From Chara braunii (Eukaryota; Streptophyta; Charophyceae; Charales; Characeae), in the NCBI GenBank assembly GCA_003427395.1, contig BFEA01000137.1, forward strand, positions 1,573,260-1,603,149: a stretch of 29,890 nucleotides of DNA. The letters are read 5' to 3'. The position numbers and the translations under genes were made by a program. Positions 1 through 9,365 of this stretch are shown here, piece by piece. Position 1 is the first letter of the stretch. Each line of letters begins with the position of its first letter. The notes below the pieces were generated by a model that was not told the DNA's origin, searched no databases, and was given only the letters and a program-made list of their open reading frames with translations.

Positions 1-4
1 ACGT

Positions 5-73
<69 letters not shown>

Positions 74-104
74 CACACACACTCACTCACTCACTCACTC
101 ACTC

Positions 105-137
<33 letters not shown>
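1..137. repeat. Compound microsatellite (AC)n-(ACTC)n-(AATC)n
   Basis: Dinucleotide AC repeats run to about 82, followed by ACTC tetramers to about 106 and AATC tetramers to about 136. The change of unit by single-base steps suggests expansion from one seed. Confidence 0.97.
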
Positions 138-257
138 CCCCTTTTTTGAAGTTTTTCTTTATTTATTTTCAAATTTTGCATCTGCATTTCTTTTTAACAC
201 CTCATACCCCTGCAAAAAACAGAAATTTATTTCTAAAAAAAATACAGGTGAACTCAG
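138..257. other. AT-rich flank without a gene
   Basis: T- and A-rich sequence between the microsatellite and the target duplication of the Penelope-like element. No coding or structural signal was seen. It is probably the target DNA into which that element inserted. Confidence 0.6.
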
Positions 258-267
258 AGACCATATA
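258..267. repeat. Target-site duplication, left copy
   Basis: AGACCATATA occurs here and again at 14250-14259, exactly outside the two pseudo-LTR copies. A 10-bp match placed at both boundaries is best read as the target-site duplication of the Penelope-like element. Confidence 0.7.
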
Positions 268-718
268 GATACAAAAATCGGGTGTCCATGGACTTTAAGT
301 ATCACAACAAAGAACACCCAACAACGCTGGTAAAAACGTCCAGCGCTCGACCCTTCTGTCCGCTGCTCAGGCCAAGAGGAGTAAAAACTCCCGTTAACTC
401 TCTTTTATCTACTACGTACGCCACACGGCCACACCAGTGCCAACTCAATGTTACTCCCTACATGACCGTTGGTAACACAACCCGGCCAACTCAGCAAAGA
501 AAATTGGAAAATGAACAATAAAAAAAAAAAAAAACATAAAAATAAAAATAATAAATAATAAAATTTACTTATCGTGAAACATCTCTCACATCGAACAACC
601 CTACTAGGCCGATGTACCCAAGCCTCGTCATTGTTTTCCTTTTCACTCTTTTTGGCCGCTGGCCGGTGGAGTCCTCCTTTTTTGAAAAAAGGTTCCAACC
701 TTGAAAAATCCGTACCCC
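264..718 (-). repeat. Pseudo-LTR of the Penelope-like element, 3' copy
   Basis: This block is nearly the same as 13796-14246 in direct orientation: in the first ~145 bases I count about six differences. It follows the RT and ends at the target duplication. It contains short perfect hairpins such as CGCTGG...CCAGCG near 323-343 and GGAGT...ACTCC near 376-389, and an A-rich run near 521-563. I looked for a hammerhead ribozyme core, reported in pseudo-LTRs of some Penelope-like elements, and did not see one. The plus-strand ORF at 282-521 lies wholly in this repeat and is not a gene. Confidence 0.85.
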
Positions 719-802
719 TGCAGCCTTTTCTTAAGCCGCTCCAAGCGTCCTTTTTTGCCCCTCCCACCCTCCCAAATTCTGTAATTCCCTCGCCATTTCC
801 CA

Positions 803-1691
803 CTAGAACTGAGTGTCCTTCTTCTTTGCNATCTTTAGCAACCCCGCNTGAAAAACTTGNGGCGGGTAGTCATTCCCTTTCAATTCTTTTTGAAATATCA
901 TCAGGCTNCACCACAGTGAGAACCTGGNGTTGGAATTGTCCACAATACGGCNGATACCGTTTGAAACANTTNCGTACTTTTGAATCAACNGAGCGAACGA
1001 ATCAAAATCCCTCAGGGTCTTGAAGTGCCCGTTCTTTCCTTCCCAGATGGAACCAAGGTTCTTGAATTTGTGAAAACTGTAGATCCATGCAGGCGGCACT
1101 GTGGCAATCAGCCTTGTTTCTAAAAACTCAACAATGTTCTCCCCATTGTCGGTTCGTTCCAACAGAAGATCCCTGTGGTAACACTTCTCGATCTTGTCCA
1201 ATACTCGATTTAGTTTGACAGTTCCCATCTCATCATTTGCATCATACCATCCCACTAGGAGTAGATCATCAATAAAACGGTTGCCATTTATGTATTTTGC
1301 ATCAGCACCCAAGGATTCCACAAACTGTTGCTCAGCGTAAATACATTGGACATTGGCCAAAGGTGGGNTTGCCCTTCCTCCCATTGNAGTGCCAATAGTN
1401 TGCCGCAGAATCTGTGACTTCGCAAAGAAAAAGGTATTNCCCNGCTGGANTNTNGTCAGAGAGATTAAGTCTGTCAATCTAATTGATTTCCAGCCCAATT
1501 CCCCATGCGATTTTTCGAGAGTCGCATTTTTTCCCTTACTCTTCACTCGAATCCATTGATGCCCTTTATCCCGAANNACTTCAATCAGCCAACTTACTGC
1601 CTTTACAATCTCATCATGTGGTAGTCTCGTGAACATCTCNNTTACATNATATGTTCTAAGTACGAATCNACTGTCCAGGCCCCATCTTCGG
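803..1691 (-). pseudogene. Penelope-like reverse transcriptase, palm and C-terminal part
   Basis: The frame reads from 1690 down to a TAG at 803-805. Upstream of the first Met (1636) it continues through RRWGLDS and FVLRTY into DVKEMFTRLPH, which is RT motif A; the codon of its Asp (1646-1648) has an ambiguous first base. Motif B appears as MGGRA.PPLAN and motif C as RFIDDLLLV, with the catalytic FIDD at about 1265-1273. The pattern of LPH after motif A and FIDD at motif C is typical of Penelope-like RTs. This is the second half of the RT whose fingers lie at 9366-9600; element A sits between them. Many bases are N, so residues are missing by ambiguity. No GIY-YIG domain follows, which supports the permuted domain order. 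Confidence 0.88.
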
Positions 1692-1702
1692 TGTCGGTGC
1701 GA

Positions 1703-1720
1703 ATACCCTTACAAGGGTAT
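1703..1720. repeat. Terminal palindrome of element A
   Basis: ATACCCTT-AC-AAGGGTAT, a perfect 8-bp stem with a 2-base centre, 11 bases inside the TGTCGG end. The same palindrome core is kept at 22090-22103 in element B with a changed centre, so it is part of the family's terminus. Confidence 0.85.
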
Positions 1721-4700
1721 CCGCCCTGGGTTTGCAAGTGACAGAAAATAGCTTGGCTTAGAGTTTAAGTACACCGCGCCAGGCGCGGCTGTGTCGGTGA
1801 CTTATGTCGACAGGATGGTTGACTAGAATAGAGAGTGTGTGGGCGCGCAGATTTTTTAGGCGCGCGTAATCTTTTAATTGTTGATGACTGAAGGGTCGGC
1901 GTGATCACCGGCCGGAAGCTTTTTCTTCTGATTAAACAGGGATTTAAAAAGATTATGTCTCGCTGATTGACGCGTTTGCCTGTGACCTGTGCGCACGTGC
2001 GGAGGACGGCATCGACGCCAATATGACTTTGAAAACGTTTCGGTAGNTCGGCGCGTNGGGCTGTGTCCGTTTATTTAGACGCCCGCCAGAGCTAGACCCA
2101 GACTCGGGCCTAGCGTTATCGGTTANGGCGTCGGACTTTCANCTGAGAGGTTCANGNANNGAGANCAGGNGGCAATGANGCGAGGGTATCAAAGTGGCGC
2201 AGACGAAGTGAGGGGTTGAAGGCCCGACGGGACTATCCCCCTTTGGTTTGTCGTTGGCAGTGTCAGGAGGGTACTAGCATTTTCACTCCCCTCGAATTCG
2301 TATATTCTAACGATTGAAAATTTTTAGATAATTATTATTCACACGTCTGTATTATTATTTACCCTTGCCCTGACGCCCCGTTGACTTGGACGGGACGTCG
2401 GGCTTAATGGCCGTCATGGTAATCAGGGGACCCCGAGTATGCGCTTCTTTCGACGGGTCGTTCGGGCTCACCATGGTTGTGATGTTGGTAAGATACCTCT
2501 GCACTGGTCATCCTGGGACGCGGACTAAGGAGTTCAACGTGCGTACGAGCTGGTGGGCATATTGGCCAATAAGGTGGGAGAGAGTCCGCAGCGGAGGGGT
2601 TGGGTGCGGTTATACCCGCGGACTTTCCTAGACTGCAGTCCCTAGGGTTCTTGTTAAAACAAGTGCCACTACCACAAGGACCTGCGTCGGGCCATTCCAC
2701 ATAGACCCGCGTTTGGGCGTGTAAAAGACCCGCGCCCCGGCTCCGCGACTTGTCATGAGGGGCCTGAGTGGACTTACCTGTTGTAGGGCCCAAGGGGAGG
2801 CGGGCCCTGCCTGGAGGAAAAGGGGTAAGGACAAGCGGGGCAGACTAGAAACCGGGCGCAGCGAAGGCCAGGAAGTGCAGTGTCACGACAAAAGTGCCGG
2901 GAGCAAAGGGGTACGGGGCAGAAATAGGCGGTCTGCTGAGCGAGCTGCTTCAACGGTCTCGGGTATGGGGCCGACAGACTGATCGAGCCGACTGTTAGCT
3001 GTGGCCGATTCCCTCCGCAATATCTCTTGGGGCAGCGCACAATGGCCGGAAGGAGGTCCTCTACGTAAGTCGTGGGGCCGGGTAGCGCTGCAATGCAGTG
3101 AGCGGAGCGGTAGCGAGACGGGTGACAAGGAGCGGGGAAAGAGTAGTAGCGAGGGGATGAACTTGAGCGGCTATCCGTGCCAGGAGCATTTGCAAGCAGA
3201 CAGCGGAGCGGGAGCACAGGGCGGGGTGAACCTGAATCGGAGTCGCGTCCGGATACGGTCGAACGTGGGAACGAAAGGGGCGGGGTATGGCAATGATGGC
3301 CAGAGAGGGAGCAAGAAAATAGATCTCCCTCGATCCTTCACTTAATCGGGGGAGGGAAGAGGTGTTTTGAAGGTTTTTGGGGTAGGCGAACCACATAGCA
3401 GAGTCGGATTTTGATGAAAGTCAGTAGAATTGGAGTTAGAGAAGAAAGGGCTTGCGTCGGGGCTATGGCGGGTGAAGGAGGGATGAAGGCGGGAAGTGCA
3501 TGCCAGCCTCGATTCGCAACGGATTTCGGCGAACCAAAAGCCGAATCCGAAGTTTTCTGATAGCGCGAGCGTGATGGCGCGGTTAGTTTAGGAGAAGAGT
3601 TAGTAAATTAAGAGCTAGACGAAGAAGAGGGTGCGACTAGCCATGGCGGGAGTTGAGAAGCGGGAAGGAGAAAAATCGATTATTCAGCCGCTGTTCGACC
3701 GTTTTTTGACAAACTGAAATGAAAATCCGGGATTTTGATGCTAGGTGAAGTCAGCTATGGGGTTAGTTTTCGAAGTAGGTTAGTAAGTCAGTAGGTGAGA
3801 GCGAATGTGACTGCGTACGACTTATAGCGGAGTGATGGAGGTAAAAGGTGGGGAAACGAAATCGAGTACTCGGTTGTTTCTTGGCCGTTGTCGACGAATT
3901 AGGATGCGAAATAGGGGTTATAGGGGCAGGCGAATCTAGTGGTATGGTTAGTTTTGGTGATAGTGTGGTGGTTTCAGCGCTATACCGAGTAGGAGCTACG
4001 AAGGAGGGAAGAAAAGGGGTCGAATGAACCCGGACACAGTGTGGTGCCGGGTACATCCAACGAAGGTAACAGAGAAGGAAGTACGAGCGAGGCGGAGAGA
4101 CCTCATGCCGCATTCGTTTTTCGATGGAACTAAATGGGAGAGGGGGCTAGATTCGGGTAAGGGAAGCACTTACCTTGATGACTAGTAGTACAGCAACCGC
4201 GGGGAGCCGTTTGAAGTAAGGATGACTGGGCGGACTGTTTTCGGTCAGACAGCGGGCAAGCGAGTAGGTGGGGCGGTTCACGACCAATGGAGAAGGTTAT
4301 CTGCAGTTGGTGACCTGGTTGGAACGTGAACGGCATGAGGGAAAGTAAGTGAGTTTGGCTCGTCCGCCCTATCAACAAAGGGGACGAGGATGTTGAGTTT
4401 CCAACAGTTGCCTGGTCGTATCCCGTTCCTTCAACCGGTTCTGGTCGGCGTTGTCCTTACTGTTGCCCCCCCCTGCCTGCGTGCCACTGTTTTGCAACCC
4501 CCTCCCTACCGATTGTTTACACGGGGGTGTACGGAGTCGACCACAACAGACGGCCAACTCTGTTTCTATAGAGAAAGGGGGAGAGAGAGAGAGCAGACAG
4601 ATTAAATGTTGCTGATAGGTGCTTTCCCCGGCTTGCAGGAGGAAGTAGCAAGGATTAATAGACTGAGGGGTCTGTCTTGATTCTGTGGGTGGTGGTGCGT

Positions 4701-5755
4701 GGCCGTTCTTAGTTGGTGGAGTGATTTGTCTGGTTAATTCCGTTAACGAACGAGACCTCAGCCTGCTAAATAGCTACGCGGGGACCTTTCCTCGTGGCCA
4801 GCTTCTTAGAGGGTCTGTTGGACGACTAACCAATGGCAGTTTGAGGCAACGACAGGTCTGTGATGCCCTTAGGAAACTTACCAAGCCTAGATATAGCAGA
4901 GGGCTGAAAGGTCGAGAACTCTTTTTGAGTCTACAGACTGATAGGACAATTGTTATTTGCATGTTTAGAACTGTGGGCAGTGGACGAACATCTGTGGTGG
5001 TCTGACGGTGAGGTGGCGAACTGTAGTAGTCGGAAGTTACGGTAACTACTGTTGTAGATTCAGAAAAGTGTCGTTGCAGATACTGCTGGTGGAAGGCCAA
5101 GTGGTTGCCAGTTCGAAGTGGTTGAGAGTTAATGGCTACACTATCGTTTCTTCTACGCAGGACAACGAGGAGGAGGGGTTGGAGGGAAAGGCATGCCTGT
5201 AATCCTGCGCGCGCCCGTTCGGTTGCCCGCGCTAGGGTGAGGGGGCAGGCTGGGAAGCGGCGACCTTCTGTGTTGCCCCCTTTGCTGTGGGCTCCACAGT
5301 CTTGCTTCGACTGCGGTGTTACAGCAGCGGTTGTTGAGATTACTACAGGCTATTGCACGGCCTTGCGAAAGGCTGCTCAGCGCCATGTGACAACAGTTAG
5401 ACCACGGGAGTGAAGGTGTTGAGTAAAGGGGGTGATTGGGCTGTAAGGAATATTATGGCTGCGAACTGGGGCTTTAGTCAGAAGTAGAGGCACCATGACT
5501 AATAAGGACCGACCGAATTGTACGACGGGGACATCGCTGCGAGTTGAAGGGGCATAAGGGAGTCAACGGTTGGTGGTCTGGTTTCAGTTAACCAGGCTAC
5601 TGCGCGATTTGGCTTCCATTGCGGGGCCCTCAGGCGACTAAAGATTGGAAGGCCCTCTCCTGCGAGTCTGAGGTCATACTTCTTGTATCTGAGCGACTCA
5701 AATTCCCTCTCTCTGCCCTTCTTACTCTAAGTTTAGTCTATTTGGTGCCGAGAGG
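1721..5755 (+). other. Element A, 5' half, no coding signal
   Basis: The first part (to about 2240) is GC-rich with many ambiguous bases. From about 2750 to 5500 the plus strand is strongly enriched in G over C. Reading frames here (for example 2774-3217 minus and 4685-5005 plus) have no recognisable domain, overlap each other on both strands, and look like by-products of high GC. I see no gene. Confidence 0.6.
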
Positions 5756-5875
5756 ATGGCAGCAGACGGGATTGTAACCCGTAATCCGCGCCAAGGCCTT
5801 GTGGGGGGGTTCGCCCCACCGATTGCGGGAGCTTTGCCGGAACTCAGGAGGAGTTCTGGAGGCAGGGAACTGAAA
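5756..5875 (+). ncRNA. Candidate structured RNA module of element A (three hairpins)
   Basis: Three successive hairpins: CGGG/CCCG at 5767-5781, GTGGGG/CCCCAC at 5801-5819, and GAACTC/GAGTTC with loop AGGAG at 5840-5856. The same three occur in the same order in element B (16523-16610, opposite strand). In the third, the A stem AACTC/GAGTT becomes AACCC/GGGTT in B, a change on both sides that keeps pairing. That is what selection on RNA folding produces. Sequence between the hairpins, such as GATTGCGGGAGCTTTGCCG, is also conserved. Function is unknown. Confidence 0.6.
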
Positions 5876-6139
5876 GGTAACAATTGCTTCCCTTCTATAT
5901 ACCCTGGTATAACCCCTACCTGTACGTCCTGCTACGTTTGACTTAGTATACTGTATGCACCCCTACTTTGACTTTGGTTTGAGTGACAGGAGATAACTCA
6001 GATCAAGTAAAGGAATGTATGGGAAATCACAGTTTCAGTTTTGTTCATTGCTTGAACACAGACTGTGAACAAGAAGGGGTTGCATCTGGGGGAAGGATGG
6101 GAGAAAGGTGGTTTGCCTGAGGCTGGCAAGGTCTTATGG

Positions 6140-6965
6140 GGTCATGCATGTTCCATAAGATTGGACGGTCTGACCACTGCGTTCTATTTTTGAATTGTAT
6201 GGAGAGTCAGACCAGTTCCATAAGATAGGACGGTCTGATTGCTCTGAATCGTGAAGGTTTGGCTGTGGCTGACTTTTCAGGGGCCGAATCTGTACCATAA
6301 GATTGGAGGGTTTTGGTTGCCATGTTTGATTCGGGTTTTGGTTTGTTTCATTTGTTGTTGATTGAGGAGGTTTGAGCAAGTTCATAAGATTGGATGACTC
6401 AGCCCCTTCCTGTTTCATTCTGAGGGACTAATTATCGCTGAGGGCAGGGCATGTCTAAAGATTGGACGGCCTTGGACGCATGCCGCACACAGTGGATCAG
6501 AGAGAAACGAACCGAGCAGAGGACCGGATATGTTCCATAAGATTGGACGGTCTGGTCCAAAGCCTCACACATGTTGGAACCCAAAAGGATAAATTTTGGT
6601 TATATTTTATACTATCCTATTTATGAACAGACTAGTCAGGCATGGGTTCCATACGATTGGACGGTCTGGCTATAGTTTATCATGAAATAAAGAGAGTATA
6701 ACTAAGAGTATAATTGAAGGTAACCCTGGGCAGGATGGGCCTTGTTCTAAGATGAACAACTCAGTTCTATGCCGAGCTTTTGAACACTAAGCTCAGAGAG
6801 GTATATATAATTTGGATATTAAACGGTTCAGGGCGGTTGAGCCTTGTTCTAAGATGAACAGCTTAGTCATATGCCCCAAAAGGAAGAGAGAAGTAGTTGT
6901 GCAACCTGTTCGTGTATACTCAATGGCTGAGTCAAGCAGGTTCCATAAGATTGGACGGCTTGACT
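6140..6965 (+). ncRNA. Array of ten hairpins with a constant TAAGAT loop (element A)
   Basis: Ten copies of a motif based on TTCCATAAGATTGGAC lie at about 6151, 6216, 6292, 6381, 6454, 6533, 6647, 6744, 6846 and 6941. The centre TAAGAT is kept in nearly all (one has TACGAT), flanked by an inner stem: TCCA/TGGA in most, but TTGTTC/GAACAA at 6742-6759 and TGTTC/GAACA at 6845-6860. Several copies also have outer arms that differ from copy to copy and still pair: TCAGACC/GGTCTGA (6207, 6232), GGCATG/CATGCC (6448, 6479), GGACC/GGTCC (6521, 6554) and GTCAAGC/GCTTGAC (6931, 6958). The copies near 6292 and 6381 pair less well. Element B has the equivalent array. Confidence 0.65.
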
Positions 6966-7250
6966 TTATGCCCTATGTAAACTGGGTATAAGGGAATAAA
7001 GCATCGAGAAATTACGAACTATTGTTTGTGAAGTTTGACTTGGGGTGGTGAGAGTACTTACTTTTCTGCGTTGGTCTGCATGTGACTGAGTAAGGCTACT
7101 ACTTGGTGTGAGTTTCAGTTTGACAGGTAGTTGGTGTAGTTGCTCGCCACGTGCTAGAGCGATAGGAGTTAGTTCAACTCCTGTATTTTTTTAGCTAATT
7201 TTTTTCACTTAGAGCGATTCTCGCATTTTCTGAGATCCTTTGTTGTACTT

Positions 7251-7580
7251 GGCTTAGTATAAATCTTGGTAAGTTATTTTCTCTACGGGAAGCGCTGTCG
7301 AAATTTCTGCAAATCCAAGGAGTTAGTCAAATCTTGACTTGCCAAAGTTCAACTTGTCTGAAGTTTATATGTGGCTTAGTAAGAATCTGGAAAGTCTCCC
7401 TTTCTAAAGGGAGTGCTGCCGAAATTTTTGTTAAATTAGAGAGTTGGACAAAATTGGACTTTGGAAAGTCAAAGGCTATTTCAGTTTTCATATTTGGGCA
7501 GATATAAATTCTGAAAAGGCATTTTTTCTACGGGAAGCGCTGCCGAAATTTTCTTAGTTTAAAGGAGATAGAGTATCTTT
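7251..7580 (+). repeat. Three diverged tandem repeats of about 122 bp with a hairpin
   Basis: Units start near 7251, 7373 and 7496 (GGCTTAGTA / GGCTTAGTA / GGGCAGATA) and share GGGAAGCGCTG.CGAAATTT or a close variant. Before that box each unit can fold: the second has a perfect CTCCCTT/AAGGGAG stem with loop TCTA, and the first and third keep a TCTA loop with a weaker T-rich/GGGAA stem. No coding potential was seen. Confidence 0.65.
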
Positions 7581-7659
7581 TGACAGGTGGCGATTATGGC
7601 GATCCACTCTGTATAGGGGAGATTATGCCAGGATCTACCTTTGCTTTGAACACTGCTTA

Positions 7660-7850
7660 GAGGTAGACTTAGGCCTAGTAAGCTAGGGAGATTGAGGCGA
7701 GAGCATGTTATGGAGTTGTATTCTCCATACACTTATGATTTTAGCATGGGGATTNGAGGTAGACTTAGGCCTAGTAAGCTAGGGAGATTGAGGCGAGAGC
7801 ATGTTATGGAGTTGTATTCTCCATACACTTATGATTTTAGCATGGGGATT
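7660..7850. repeat. Perfect 95-bp duplication around a single N (probable assembly artefact)
   Basis: Bases 7660-7754 and 7756-7850 are identical and separated only by N at 7755. The duplicated reading frame at 7692-7904 is created by this. The second case in the window (9669-9859) has exactly the same length, which points to unmerged contig ends rather than biology. Confidence 0.85.
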
Positions 7851-9365
7851 GGTCTGCCTTGTGTTACAGGTCCTCTTCATCGTTTGATTCAGGACTTGGA
7901 CTAGTTTCAGCCTGATCCTACGAGGATCGTCTTCTGTTATCACTGATAACAGGTCGGTTGCCGATTCGTCGGTTTACGATTCAACTCCAATTCACTCCTG
8001 CCACTCAACCTAAAGATTTTAGCCTTGTGATTGAACTGGTTTGTTGTGTTTTCACCCGGACTTTATTGAATGGTCATCCAACAAAAGTACAGAGTATTTA
8101 TTTAGGAGTTGCACAAGTGACGCTTGTATGGCTAAAGTGAGGGGTATGAGTGCAAGGAATGTTTGAAGTTGACCCCGTGTAGTGCGTGGACTCTTGTCGA
8201 ATCTTTGATGTGATTGCAAGTATGGTTGTGGTTTGGACTCAGGATGTGATTGTCTGCAATTACATACATATATGGTTAAAAGGAACCTCACCATGACTTT
8301 GAGAAGTGATCGTCCTATGTAAATAAACCTTATGTATATATTTATAAGTGCCTCGGGTATGCGCGCGGCTTACAGTGATCGTGCGCGAGGGTTAACCAGA
8401 TTTGAGTTTGAGTAAAAAGGAAGACCCTTTGTTATCCTTTGTTTTTTGGAGTTTTTTATAGTTGGACGTTATAGTCCGTGACAGCCGTCAAAGTCAAACC
8501 CCTTGACTTTCGCCCAGTCCCGCAGTGGGACTCATCTCCAGGGCAGTAAGAAGCGACTTTCACCACAAGTATAGACCTGTGTACCACCCACTGTGCACAG
8601 AGTGCAGAAGAGGGTGTGTGGTCTTCAACCGCGCATGGCGGTTATCCAGCGTTGATTGATTAACCCTCAAGGCGCGTGTCAGCCGACACTTGAGTGTCGA
8701 ATGCGACCCTCGAGATTAACGAGGACCGCGTGAGTATGGGTACTACATAGTACGGCATCACTGCGACCGCTTGCGTACTTCTGCATTGCGAGTCGACATG
8801 AGTTAGCCCTGCGTCGGCGCGGTTTTATACCGAGTCTCGCGCGCGACGCCTATTCGATTCCGCATTGGAAAGCTATGGGTTGGCTACCGAGGGGCTAGGA
8901 GTGTTGCCGCATTGTTTGTGTAATGTCGTTTCGTGTGTATGTGTGTGCGTTTTATTTTTGTGTTCGTAAAGTGGTGTGCGCGTGGTGTGTGAGATGCGTC
9001 CTAGTCGACCGACGACGAGTCGCGCTTGGGACCTCAGCCCCCCAAGATGTCGGTTCGCGTGCGGGTCCGATAGGCGTATTACCGTGCGTAGCCCATATGC
9101 TACAGCGAACGAGAAACGCCCTCGGCTGGTCCACCTGTGCGATTGCAACCGAGTAGCTTTCGTACTGTGGATTGGTAGCTCGGCGGGGATACACGCACCG
9201 AAGGGAGGAGACAGCTCCCGTAAGGTGGAGGTAAGTTGTGCCTCGCATAGGCCCTATCCTGTCGTAGGGGCTTGGAAGAGGTATGGCTGGCGCACTCGGC
9301 CGGAGCGGCCTAAGGAAGCTTCATTTGTGTGTTCGCGGCAAGGTTAGTCCAACTCCTGCGTGACA
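7851..9365 (+). other. Element A, 3' part, no coding signal
   Basis: AT-rich to about 8500, then GC-rich with many CG dinucleotides up to the ACA end. A GT-rich stretch lies near 8935-8990. The overlapping reading frames at 8873-9347 occur on both strands in the GC-rich part and have no recognisable domain. I see no gene, and no promoter that I can defend. Confidence 0.55.

Larger units (their letters stand above)
1692..9365 (+). mobile_element. Element A: 7.7-kb non-coding element nested in the RT
   Basis: Begins TGTCGGTGCG and ends GCGTGACA, so the ends are TGT...ACA. CGG lies on both sides (1689-1691 and 9366-9368). Deleting A plus one CGG joins the RT as L-G-R-R-W-G-L-D-S without a frame change, which fixes the borders well. 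I searched for an LTR pair and found none: the first 700 bases do not match the last 700. A 3-bp duplication would fit a CACTA-like DNA transposon, while the TG...CA ends would fit a very long solo LTR or a large LTR-type derivative. No reading frame in A resembles a protein and the largest are short. Element B at 15240-22116 is a diverged relative in the opposite orientation. Confidence 0.8.

Noticed and set aside
282-521. 79-residue ORF repeated at 13771-14052
   Set aside because: It lies inside the two pseudo-LTR copies and the end of the second version differs. Similarity is explained by the DNA repeat, not by protein selection.
264-718. Hammerhead ribozyme in the pseudo-LTR
   Set aside because: No CTGATGA core with a matching GAAA segment was found on either strand by eye. 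A covariance search would settle it.
1692-2400. 5' LTR of element A with a matching 3' LTR ending at 9365
   Set aside because: The last bases before 9365 have no match in 1692-2400, so there is no LTR pair that I can see.
2404-5413. Overlapping ORFs on both strands in the GC-rich part of element A
   Set aside because: No recognisable domain, heavy overlap of frames on both strands, and no counterpart ORF in element B. High GC and G-rich strand explain the open frames.
6140-6965. CRISPR-like repeat array
   Set aside because: Repeats differ in their arms, spacers are of unequal length, the context is eukaryotic, and there are no cas genes.
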